Shown here: positions 1 through 8,493 of the stretch, one piece after another
Position numbering within the stretch: position 1 is the stretch's first letter
Layout of the letters: the number at the start of each line of letters is the position of its first letter
Source of the DNA: Prasinococcaceae sp. CCMP 1430
Lineage: Eukaryota; Prasinodermophyta; Palmophyllophyceae; Prasinococcales; Prasinococcaceae
DNA: 25,169 nucleotides
NCBI GenBank assembly: GCA_013416795.1
Contig: RQSC01000004.1
Location: 38,315-63,483 of the forward strand
Direction of reading: 5' to 3'
The notes under the pieces: generated by a model
What the model was told of the DNA's origin: nothing
The model's input: the letters and a program-made list of their open reading frames with translations, nothing else
Databases searched by the model: none
Program-made: the position numbers and the translations under genes

Positions 1-92
<92 letters not shown>
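1..92. repeat. 92-base poly-G homopolymer at the window edge
   Basis: Positions 1-92 are uninterrupted G. The next 200 bases are very GC-rich, with short C4G and GCGGC reiterations, and lead straight to the P2X start codon at 284. A pure run this long at the very end of the sequence is most simply an assembly or sequencing artefact at a contig end. A real G-tract cannot be excluded. Confidence 0.95.
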
Positions 93-93
<1 letters not shown>

Positions 94-283
94 GTGAGGA
101 AGGCACGGGCGCGGGCGCCGCGGGTTGCGCGGGCTGCGCGCCACACGCGCGTGAGAGCGCGCTCCCAAGGCCGTCCCCCCCGCCCCGCCCCGCCCCGCCC
201 CGCGGCGCGCGCTCGCGGGCGCCGCGGCACCGAGGAGGGAGCGGCGCGGCGCGGCGCGCGGCGCGGCGCGGCGCGCGGCGGCC

Positions 284-2372
284 ATGTCGTCCAGAGCGGA
301 GGTCCTGAGCGGGGCGCATGGCCTCAAGAGCATGCTGCACCTGCGCACGCCCAAGCTCGGGATCATCAAGGACTGGCGGCTCGGTGCGGAGGCGCGCGTA
401 AACGCGCCCGCCGAGCGCTCCTGTCCCCGCCCGGCCAGCAACATGCCCGCCCCCGCTGCGTGCTGCTGACAGGCGACGGATCACACACGCCGCACACACA
501 CAAAACGCACTTCCCTTGTCCCTTGCCACGCACGCGCACGCGCAAATGCCTCTGCGCTCCCGCGCTCCCGCGCTCCCGCGCTGCCGCGCTGCCGCGCTCC
601 CGCTCCTCCCAGGCGTCCTGCTATGGACCCTGTCCGCCCTCGTCATCGTCTACATCGGCTGGGACCTCGTGGCGAACCAGCGCTTCCTGATGATGTCGGC
701 GCCCTCCTTCATCCTGGGCGAGATATACGGCCAGCCGAGCGCGAACCAGCCGTTCGAGGCCTCGCGGTGCGCCAGGGGGCTCTGCGATTACTGCAACAAT
801 CCGGAGTACAACTGGCGTGACGGCTTCTGGAACCTGCAGCCGGGCGACAACGACTGCGACCTGCACACCTTCGACCAGAGCCTCGTCAAGGGCGAGGAGC
901 ACTTCTCCATCATCACGTCCGAACAGATCCTGCGGTACTGGCAGTACGACTGCGCCAAACCGAACACGAAGCCCGCGCAGTGCGTGGAGGACGTCATCGA
1001 GGCCCCGCCGCAGAAGTGCGTCTGCGGCTCGAACACCACGCGACTGGTGGCGGCCCCCGAGGAGATGGAGATCTACTTCACGCACTCGTACGTGCACACC
1101 GAGGGCACGAAGCTGCCCGACTACACCTACGTGCGGGTCGCCGACAGCAACCAGAACCTCGCCGAGTTCGACCACCGCGGGAAAAGCAAGGCGGCCGTGA
1201 CGCTCACGCTCGAGGACGTGCTGACCTGGACGGGCGTCAGCCTGGACGAACGCTGGGACGCGAAGGACCCGACCACGCCGCACTACCGCCTGGCGGGCCT
1301 CAAGGTGACCTTCAACGTTCGCTACTACAACTGGGACCTGCAGCCGGGCGGCGAGCGCACGCTGAGCTCGAGGAACGCGCCGACGGTGGCCGTGCTGGAG
1401 CTGCACGCCATCCGCTCGCAGTGGTCCAGCGTGGGCCCCAGCATTCACTACGGCCACCAGAGCGCCGCGCTCTCCGATATGGGGCTCGGCGTGAGCGACG
1501 ACGTGTTCGACCACGTGGACGTGTACAGGTACGGCGTGGTGCTCACGTTCCAGGGCGGTGGCAACATGGGCACGCCCAACCTCGGCCAGCTGGTCGCCGC
1601 CATCACCCAGGGCGTGCTCATGCTGGGCTTCTGCACCACCTTCGTGACGTACTACGCGACGCACTTCCAGGGCTGGGTGCAGAAACTCATCGCGCTGGTG
1701 TACTGGCCGGCGGCCACGTGGTCGATGGCTGACAAGGCCAAAATGTACCGCGAGTTCCTGTTCGAGCGTCTGTACCCGCGCCGGCGGCAGGCGCGCTTCG
1801 CCGTCAACGCAATGACGGCGGCGCTCGTCTTCCACCAGATGGACAACGACAAGAACAACACTCTCACGCGCAGCGAGCTCGAGGACCACCTGCGAAACAA
1901 CCTATCAGACGTGGGCGACGGCCGCACGATGACCACTGAGGAGCTCCGCGGCGTGCTCAATTTGATCATGGAGAGCGCATACGCGGACCCCAACCTGGAG
2001 GAGGAGGACATCGTCATCCACCGCGACACCACCGGCACCGTCACGACGGACCTCACCCTGCCGCGTTGGATCAACCTGGCCACCCCCGACGAGGTCTCGC
2101 TAGAGAGCATCATGAGGCTCGTGCGCAAGCACCACCTCATTAGGAGCTACAGCAAGAGCACCGCGCAGGCCGCCATCGCGCGCGCGGAGGACGAGCTCGC
2201 CGCCAACCGGCGCTCGCAACCGCAGCGCGCGGGCCACGCGCCATCTGCGGGCGCCGCCGGGCAGCGAATGCAAATGGCGCCCCAGATCGTCGTCCCGGGG
2301 CAGCCCCCGCACGCGGTCATCCCGGGCAACCCGCCGCCGACCGTGGTGGTGCAAGGGGTGCACTACCGCTAG
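284..2372 (+). CDS. P2X-like ATP-gated cation channel with C-terminal EF-hand (2 exons)
   Basis: The model is join(284..383,613..2372), 619 aa, with a 229-bp intron (donor GTGCGG, acceptor CCTCCCAG). Splicing joins TPKLGIIKDWRLG to VLLWTLSALVIVYIGWDL. This reproduces the P2X N-terminus, a TPK..I.....LG motif directly before TM1 (residues 35-55). A roughly 300-residue ectodomain follows, with eight cysteines in its first half. TM2 (about 356-384) is preceded by a YRYGV...F...G stretch like the P2X pre-TM2 region. The long cytosolic tail has a canonical EF-hand loop, DNDKNNTLTRSE (444-455), and a Pro/Gln-rich end. P2X proteins are trimeric ATP-gated cation channels in plasma or contractile-vacuole membranes. 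The usual ATP-binding lysines and NFR motif are not obvious, so the ligand is unproven. Assignment rests on topology and the TM flanks. Confidence 0.75.
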
Positions 2373-2756
2373 CGGCGCGGGCGGGCGATGCGCTCCCCTC
2401 GCCCCGCCCACCAGCGAGCCGCGCGGCGGGCCGGCTCGGCTCGGCCGCTGCTCGAGGCGCTGGCGCCCCGGCGCCGGGCGTGTGAGCGTTAGCTACTGTG
2501 CGTGAAGCTGTAGTGGAGAGCCCTCTCCGGACCAAAATATAAACCCTTTAGTTCTTAAACCTCAACTATTTTCTCAAACCTCAACTCTTTGTCAAACTGC
2601 GGTGCGCCAGGCTGGCGCCAGCGGCGGCGCCCGCGCGCCGCTGGGGCGAGGGCGGCCCGCCCCCCCCTCGCCACAAGGGGCCTTTCGGGCGGGCGCGGCG
2701 CGCGCGTGGCGGTGCGCCTCGCGCTCGCCCGCAGCCGGCCCGCACTGCGTGCGAGC
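2373..2756. promoter_or_regulatory. Intergenic region with TATA-like element before the pyrophosphatase
   Basis: This region separates two genes of the same orientation. A local AT-rich island (about 2530-2590) interrupts very GC-rich DNA. It holds a TATA-like AATATAAA at 2535-2542 and two direct copies of AAACCTCAACT (2557-2567 and 2576-2586), 19 bp apart. It is a plausible core promoter for the pyrophosphatase. The frame from 2589 to 2757 is open and in phase with that gene but has no ATG. Confidence 0.4.
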
Positions 2757-3669
2757 ATGGGCATGGGCGCGATGCCCAAGACTGCGGCGCACGCGCTCCA
2801 CGCGCTGGACCCCGAGCCTAAGCAGGGTTGCGCGTCCGTGCGCATGGTGGTGGAGATACCAGCAGAGAGCAAGGCCAAGTACGAGCTCGACGATGACTCG
2901 GGCTTGCTCGCGTTGGATCGCGTGCTCCACAGCTCGGTGCGATACCCGCATGCGTACGGTGAGGCGGGCGCCGGCGCGCCGGCACGCGCCAGGTACGCGC
3001 ACGCAAGCGGTGCGCCACGCCGCCTGCTGACATTTTCCTCGCGCTGTCGCGCCGTTCCGTTGGCGCACCGACGCGAACGTGCGTCCCCTTCCCTCGCAGG
3101 CTTCATCCCGCGCACGCTCGCAGAGGACGGGGACGCCGCCGATGCCATGGTGCTCTGCTCTGTGCCGTTGGCGCCGCTGTGCATCGTGCGCGCGCGCCCA
3201 GTGGGTGTTCTGCCGATGATCGACGGCGGCGAAAAGGTGCGAGCGATGCACGCGCGCGCGCGCGGGCTCTCGCGCGATCTCGGTGCTGACAGGCGTGCGG
3301 AATCCAGGACTGGAAAGTCATATGCGTGGCTGAGAAGGATCCTCACTACGCGCACGTCGCGGACGCGTCGCAGCTGCCTCCGCATGCGCTCAAGGAAGCG
3401 AGGTGCGAGCGCGCGCGCGCGCGCGCGTGCACCCCTGCGTGCTGCTGGAAGCGACGGTGGCGCGCGCGTGCGAATCACTGACGCGGACACTTGGCGTCGA
3501 CGCTCACGGGCCGCGTCCTCCACCGCGCAGACATTTCTTCGCAACGTACAAGGAGCTCGAGAAGAACAAGCGCGTCGCGGTGGGCGAGCTCCAGGGGGTC
3601 GAGGTGGCGCGCGCATTCATCCAGGAGTGCTTGGAAGCATACGCCGCGCAGCGCCGCGCGAAGCTCTGA
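2757..3669 (+). CDS. Family I soluble inorganic pyrophosphatase (4 exons)
   Basis: The model is join(2757..2958,3100..3236,3308..3402,3531..3669), 190 aa, with introns of 141, 71 and 128 bp, all GT-AG. It hydrolyses pyrophosphate to phosphate with Mg2+ and pulls biosynthetic reactions forward. Motifs in order are KAKYELDDDSGLLALDRVL, YPHAYGFIPRTL, EDGDAADAM, RPVGVLPMIDGGEKDWK and FFATYKELEKNKRV. The Lys, Glu, Arg, Tyr and Asp residues matching the E. coli active site (K29, E31, R43, Y55, D65, D67, D70, D97, D102, K104, Y141, K142) are all visible. The length fits the bacterial/plant soluble class. The start is the first in-frame ATG; an N-terminal targeting extension through the open frame upstream is possible. 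Oddity: the usual D-x-D-P-(L/M)-D signature reads DGDAAD. The gene converges on the formin with only 99 bp between stops. Confidence 0.88.
3403..3530 (+). other. Pyrophosphatase intron 3 with a pure (GC)n tract after the donor
   Basis: This 128-bp GT-AG intron begins GTGCGA and runs straight into an alternating GC tract at about 3409-3427. It ends CGCGCAG. The exon junction restores an arginine codon (AG+A) followed by HFFATYKELE, the conserved pyrophosphatase C-terminal block, so the junction is well supported. Confidence 0.75.
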
Positions 3670-3768
3670 GGTGTAATAGACGTGAAGCATTCACGGCGCC
3701 GCACGTGGAGGGGGGGATTGCCCTTTACTTGACGGGTTGCATGCACAGATGCTGGCCTTCGCGCGCCC

Positions 3769-6700
3769 TCAGCCATTTTGGCTGCCGTCGTGCACGATGC
3801 GCTCCGGCTTCTGCTGGCGCTTCATGCGCTCGCGCCGCATGGCTTGCGCAGCGGCGGCCGCATCGCTCTCCGCTGCGGCAGTCTTGAACGCCGATACGAA
3901 GTCTGCCATGGCGGCGAAGAACGCCCCGGCATCTGTGGTAGGCGAGCCACCCTCGCCCATGTAGGTCATAGCACGCGACACGGAGGTGCTCGTCGCCTTG
4001 AGCCGCATGCGCAGAGTGGCATAGCGTGCCGTCGCTATCTCGAGCTGCGGCGAGAGCACCTCCGCGAGGCGGTCGCACTCGAAAGAGACGCGAACGGACA
4101 ACGCGCCACCGCCGCCCTCGTCACCGCCGCCAACATCACATATCGAATGGCCGGCTTCTTCGGCCGCGTCGAGCGCCTCGCTCTCCTCGCCGATGCTTGC
4201 ACCAGTCGAGGCCTCAACGCGAATGCCGGCGCCTCTCGTCGCACCCGCGACTTGCGCTTCGGTACTCGCGTCGACGCCGGACGCACTGACGCGAACCCTG
4301 ACCGCTGGCGGGGCGCTGGCGATCTCGGCGCGCATCTCGTGCAAATTCGCGCCGAGGCCATCCACCAGTGCATTCAGCTCGCGCAGGTCCATCTTGAGGA
4401 GGTCGGAGAGCACTGGCTCAAGCTCCTCCTCTAGTGAGGCGGACTCGTCCATGCGCTTCGCGACAAAGCACAGCAGGCTCTCGCGCGGCAAGCCGGCGCT
4501 GCCGTTGCGACCGCTCGCGCGCACGTCCTTCAACTTGGGGAGAGCTAGGGGGCGCACGCCGAGCGCGCCGCCGAGGCGCGCGTTCCCGTGATTCATGAAG
4601 TTTCCCGCGGCGAGCAGCAAGCCCATGCACTTGCGCAGCGACGCGCTGGCACGCACAGCGCGCGCGGCGTCGGCGTACGCGCCTACGACCGCCTCGAGCT
4701 CACCCAGGCGCCCGTCTGATGCCAGCGAGAGCTCGTGCACACGCAGCCGGCGGCGCACCATTGGCACGCGCAAGAGGTCGTAGGCGAACAGGTCTGCCTC
4801 GGTAAAGAGTGCCACGGCCTGCGGCGGCGGCGCGGGCATGCAGCCCCACTCGTCGGGCGCGAGGGGCGCGTCAGGAGCGAGGCTCTGCAGCGCCGCAAGG
4901 AGGCGCTGGCGCTCGTCATCGTTGGGCACGCACTTGCGGACGGCCGCCACCTCCTCCGCAGATGGGAACACGCGCACGTCCATAGCCATCAACGCGCCGC
5001 GGATCTGCACGCGCAGCGAAGTGGCGGCGCGTGGTAATGCGCGCGCGTCAGCACGCATCAGCGTTTGCGGCGCGCCTGGCGAGCGTGCGGCTTGCGCCGC
5101 GCATCACTGGCGCCCTTCCCGCTCCCATTTTTCGTGGGCGGCTCACCTCTTGCCACGGCCTGCCAAGCCTGCTCATGGTGATGCCGACCCCCGTCGCCCG
5201 CCGGAGGTCCAGCACGCTCGTGCGCAGCGACGACGCGGCGCGTTTCTTCGAGCCAGCAGCCGCCGGTAGCGGAGCCGCGAACATCGTCTCGAGCTCTGCG
5301 TAGTCCTCCTCGGAGAGTGTCGCGGCCAGGGCCTTCGCTCTCGCGCTATCGAGCGCCATCCAAAGCGACTCCGGCTTCAGGTTGCGCTCTGGCACGGTCT
5401 CCCAGAAGAGCGCCCTCATCTTGACGCGGGGCTTGCGGCCGTACTGCTTTGGCTTGGCGCGCCCCGGCGGCGGCGGCGGTGGCGGCATGCCCTTGCCCCG
5501 TGGGGGCGGGGGCGGCGGGGGCGGGGGCGGCGGGGGCTTGGGCTTTGCGGCCTCTGCGGCGGAGCGCACCGCCGCGGTGAGGGAGCGATATTTAGCAGCG
5601 AAGGCGTCCAGCACAGGGTCGGCCTCGAGCTCAACCATCTCTAGGATGCTTTCGATGCCCGCGGAAGTCATGCGCTCAGCCACAGCCAGGGCGAGGGCTA
5701 GCAGACCTGGGTCGATCTCCTCGCACGGGGGCGCTCCGGGCGAGGACGTAGAAGCGTGCACGGACTTCTTCCCCATCTCGGCTTCGCCGTCGTGGCCGTC
5801 CGCTCGGGGCGCGTCCGCGGCGGCGACGATGAGCTCCTGAACGCGCCCAGCGCTCTTTGCGCCTGTCGCTGCCGCCGGGGCGCCTGAGGCGGATCCCGGC
5901 GCCCAGCTGGCGCCTTGGGGTTGCAGGCACGAGCAGATGAGCGCCAGGCAAAACGTCTTCTCCGACGGCGGAGCGAACGATGCCAGTCGCTGCAGCACGG
6001 CGTCGCCCAGCCCAATACCTGAAGCGCAACGCGCGGCGAGCAACGCGCTGGCAACCGCGGAGTAGCCCTCAGCGCTGGCGAGCGACATGGCCGTCAGCAG
6101 ATCGAGCGCCGCCATCTGTGCGTCACCGTCAGCGCCGCCGCGAAATGCGTGCGTGAGTGTGGGCACCGCCGCCTTCTCGGCGGCCATCGCGATCACTCCC
6201 ACGGAAGTATTCATGAGTACGCGCACGCTGGCGATGACGTCCAGCGCGCTCGCGCCCTCGCCACCCGCGCCCTCGCCGTCTGACCCTGCGCTGCTGCCAC
6301 CTTGACCACCCTTGGCCTCGCGCGCCTTGTGCCTGACACCTTTCTTGATGCGCTCGGGCACGTCCGCGTCGCCCCTCTCGAAGTCCGCCTCGAGCATGAT
6401 GTCCTCCAGCGCCTCCACGAGTGCGCCCGCGCCTCCGAGACGACAGAGCATGGCCAGCCAGCGGTCCACCCCGTCGGCGCCCACCGTTGCGGCTGCGGTG
6501 TGCAGGCGGGCGGTGAGCGCGTGAGGTACCTCCGCGCGCAGCGGCCTGCGGCGCAGGGCGGTCACCACCGCCTCGGGAGGCGCGAAGTCGAGTGCGGACG
6601 CGGTCGAGTCGGGCGACCACGGGTTAGCTGCTGCTGCTGCTGCTGCTGCGGCGGCGGCGGCGCCAGCCCCCTGGCCGGTGCCCCCCGCGCTTGCCTCAGT

Positions 6701-7402
6701 CGCGTGCAGGTCGGGGAAGGACGCGTCGTCATCGTTGCCGCCGCCAGCCGCACTGCCGCCGCCCATGCCCACGCCCGCGGTGGCGATGGCGGCCGCTGAG
6801 AGCATGCCCGTCCAGTCCCACATGCCGGGACTCGCCGGGCTCGCCGGGCCGCTCGCGCCGCCGGAGACGGCGCCGCGCTCGACGGACGCCGCGGCACCCG
6901 CGACTCCGGCTCCGCCGTCCGTCGCGGCGGCGTCTGTCAGCCCTCCGCCCCCCGCGTTCCCGAGCACCCCGTCAGCGCCGTAGTTGCTCCAGTCGGGCGC
7001 GGCGGCGGTGAGCACCTGCACGAAGAGCGCCTTGGCGGCCATGGCGCTCGCGGCGGCGCGCGCGGCGTCGGCGGGGGTCTTCGGCGACGCAACACCCATC
7101 CCGCCGCCGCTTAGCTCGTCGCTCTCGGCGACGGCCTGCCAGCCGCGCAGGCTGGAGAGCGCCTCCTCGGTGAGCACGTCGTCGCCGTGCGTCGTCGTGA
7201 AGCGAACCGCGCGCACGAACTGCTCCTCAACGGCCTCGGCGGGGAGCGCTGCGCGATAGTTCTCGCGAAGCAGGGTGAGGCGCTCGGCGGCACGCGCTCC
7301 CGCGACGTCTGGGTCGAGCGCCAGCGCAGAGTCGTCGGGGCCGGCGCTATTTGGGGCCGCCGGAGCCGGCGTGGTGAGGGACATGCGCCGCAGGAAGCCC
7401 AT
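3769..7402 (-). CDS. Diaphanous-related formin (GBD/FH3-FH1-FH2, 2 exons)
   Basis: The model is complement(join(3769..5004,5147..7402)), 1163 aa, with a 142-bp phase-0 intron (donor GTGAGC, acceptor GTGCAG). Formins nucleate and elongate unbranched actin filaments. A GBD/FH3-like helical region (about 270-460) contains IASVRVLMNTSVGVIAMA. The FH1 segment (about 618-655) has a 12-proline run followed by another of 7. FH2 (about 655-1000) begins RKPRVKMRALFWETV, has the GNFMNHGNARLGGA motif, and is completed correctly only by the splice (SRLGRPWQE joined to IRGALMAMD). The C-terminal tail has a basic cluster, MRRERMKRQQK, where autoinhibitory DAD motifs sit in Diaphanous-type formins. Ala/Gly low-complexity linkers, including a 13-Ala run, separate the domains. 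The chosen start is ATG 7402 (MGFLRRMS); the frame is open further upstream through an N at 7497, so an upstream exon cannot be excluded. Confidence 0.85.
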
Positions 7403-7691
7403 GACCCCCCCGGTGCCGCCACCGCCGCCGCTGGCTGGCGCGCCGCCGGCGCCGGCGCCATTGCCCGCGCTTCCGGCCTGCGAGCGCGGCCGCCGGNCGC
7501 CGAGCTGCGCTCGATGGAGGGAAATTGAGTCCTCGAACCTGCACACCGGTGGCTTTGGCCAGGGCGAGAGTAGCTTATAGGAAACGCGTCTCTCGGAGTG
7601 GGTCCCACGCGCCCTCCCATCCCCCCACCTCCCTACCGCCACCCGCCTCCGAGCGCCCAAGAGTGCGCGCGCGGGCCCGTTTCGAAATCCC

Positions 7692-7719
7692 AAACCCTAA
7701 ATGATGTACTAAACCCTAA
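7692..7719 (+). promoter_or_regulatory. Two telobox motifs (AAACCCTAA)
   Basis: Exact AAACCCTAA occurs at 7692-7700 and 7711-7719, 19 bp apart, about 290-315 bp upstream of the formin start. In plants this motif (the telobox, one and a bit telomere units) is a promoter element of ribosomal-protein and cell-cycle genes. Function here is inferred from the motif only. Copies or variants recur in other intergenic islands of this window. Confidence 0.4.
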
Positions 7720-7740
7720 TACCACGCGCGCGCGTGGCGA

Positions 7741-7772
7741 CGTACCATCCGATAGTATCATCGGATGGTACG
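7741..7772. repeat. Perfect 13-bp inverted repeat with 6-nt loop
   Basis: CGTACCATCCGAT (7741-7753) is followed by the loop AGTATC and its exact reverse complement (7760-7772). It is intergenic and near the teloboxes. It has no T-run behind it, so it does not look like a simple terminator. It could be a protein-binding dyad, a small hairpin RNA or a remnant of a mobile element. Confidence 0.85.
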
Positions 7773-8273
7773 GGGGTGCGGGTCTCAGCCCCGGTTGGGA
7801 CCTCCCGGATGTGTTGGGGCTGACCGTGTTGTAAACTGATGTTCCTATTCCTATTCCTAATCGCAACCGAAACCCTTCCCCCAGGAAAAAAACCATCCAT
7901 TTCGCGCGCCGGCGCGCGGATGCGTCGTTTTTGTAAACTTTCAAATCCGTGTCATAATCGACGGAATGTTACACGAAATGAGGCGCTGTGAGGCCGCGGG
8001 GCTGACGCCGCTGCGCGGCGGCTGGCGCGCGCGCTCGCCGGCGTGGCGTGGAGAGGGAGGGTGGGTGGGTGGGGGTGCAGGCGCGGCGCGCCACACGAGG
8101 GGGGAGAAGTGCGCCGCGCGGTGCGGAGGACGAGAGAGGGAAAGTCTGAGGGGCTGCACGCGGCCGGCTGGCGGGGAGGGAGAGGGGAGGTCTGCGACCG
8201 GCGGGCTGCGCGAGGGCCCTCCTCCCTCGCCCGGCGCGTGCGCGCGCCCCCGCCGGGGGCGGCCATGGGGGCN

Positions 8274-8493
8274 CCACACGATGTAGCGAGGCAGGTCGGT
8301 GAAGACGTCGCAGCCGGGCGCAGCGAGCGGAAGCGAGCGACACCCAGGCGAGCCCACATCGAGCAGAGGCGCCTGGCGAGGGTTGCGCAGGGCGAAGCAT
8401 AGGAAATCGAACGCGTGCGCCGCGGGGAGCACGACCAAGTTTGCCTGCGCGAGACCTGGCGCGGCTCCGGGCGTCGGTGCGTCAAAGCGGCGC
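8274..8493 (-). pseudogene. Orphan exon of a DUF1445 hydro-lyase / D-glutamate cyclase-type protein
   Basis: Read on the minus strand, this stretch encodes RFDAPTPGAAPGLAQANLVV, then LPAAHAFDFLCFALRNP, APLLDVGSPG and DVFTDLPRYIVW. That order and spacing match the N-terminal part of the DUF1445 family (putative hydro-lyase, related to D-glutamate cyclase): PT.G.A.G..QANLV.LP, A.DFL.F...NP, PLL.V, G.D..TD.PRY. The reading stops at a single N at 8273, beyond which no family sequence is found in any frame down to the formin. The remaining two thirds or more of the protein is absent. The fragment also lies against the unresolved 5' end of the NVL-type gene on the other strand. It may be a pseudogene fragment, a nested gene cut by an assembly error, or a first coding exon with distant partners. 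Confidence 0.6.

Larger units (their letters stand above)
7403..8273. promoter_or_regulatory. Divergent intergenic region between formin and the NVL-type ATPase
   Basis: No convincing gene is seen on either strand. Positions 7680-7960 form an AT-richer island with two teloboxes (AAACCCTAA at 7692-7700 and 7711-7719), a perfect 13-bp hairpin (7741-7772) and A-tracts. Positions 7980-8270 return to very high GC with G-rich runs. Single N bases sit at 7497 and 8273. The formin promoter should lie in the left part. The NVL-type gene's first exon may lie here but could not be identified. Confidence 0.4.

Noticed and set aside
621-1889. 422-codon open frame antisense to the P2X-like gene
   Set aside because: It is Val/Ala/Arg/His-rich shadow sequence with no domain pattern. 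The plus strand is supported by splicing and topology.
2589-2756. Transit peptide for the pyrophosphatase
   Set aside because: It is in frame and Arg/Ala-rich, but it has no ATG and lies directly behind a TATA-like element, so it is probably a 5' UTR.
7403-7693. N-terminal extension of the formin
   Set aside because: The frame is open, but the residues show no formin feature, it crosses an N at 7497, and ATG 7402 gives a clean start. It is kept as only a possibility.
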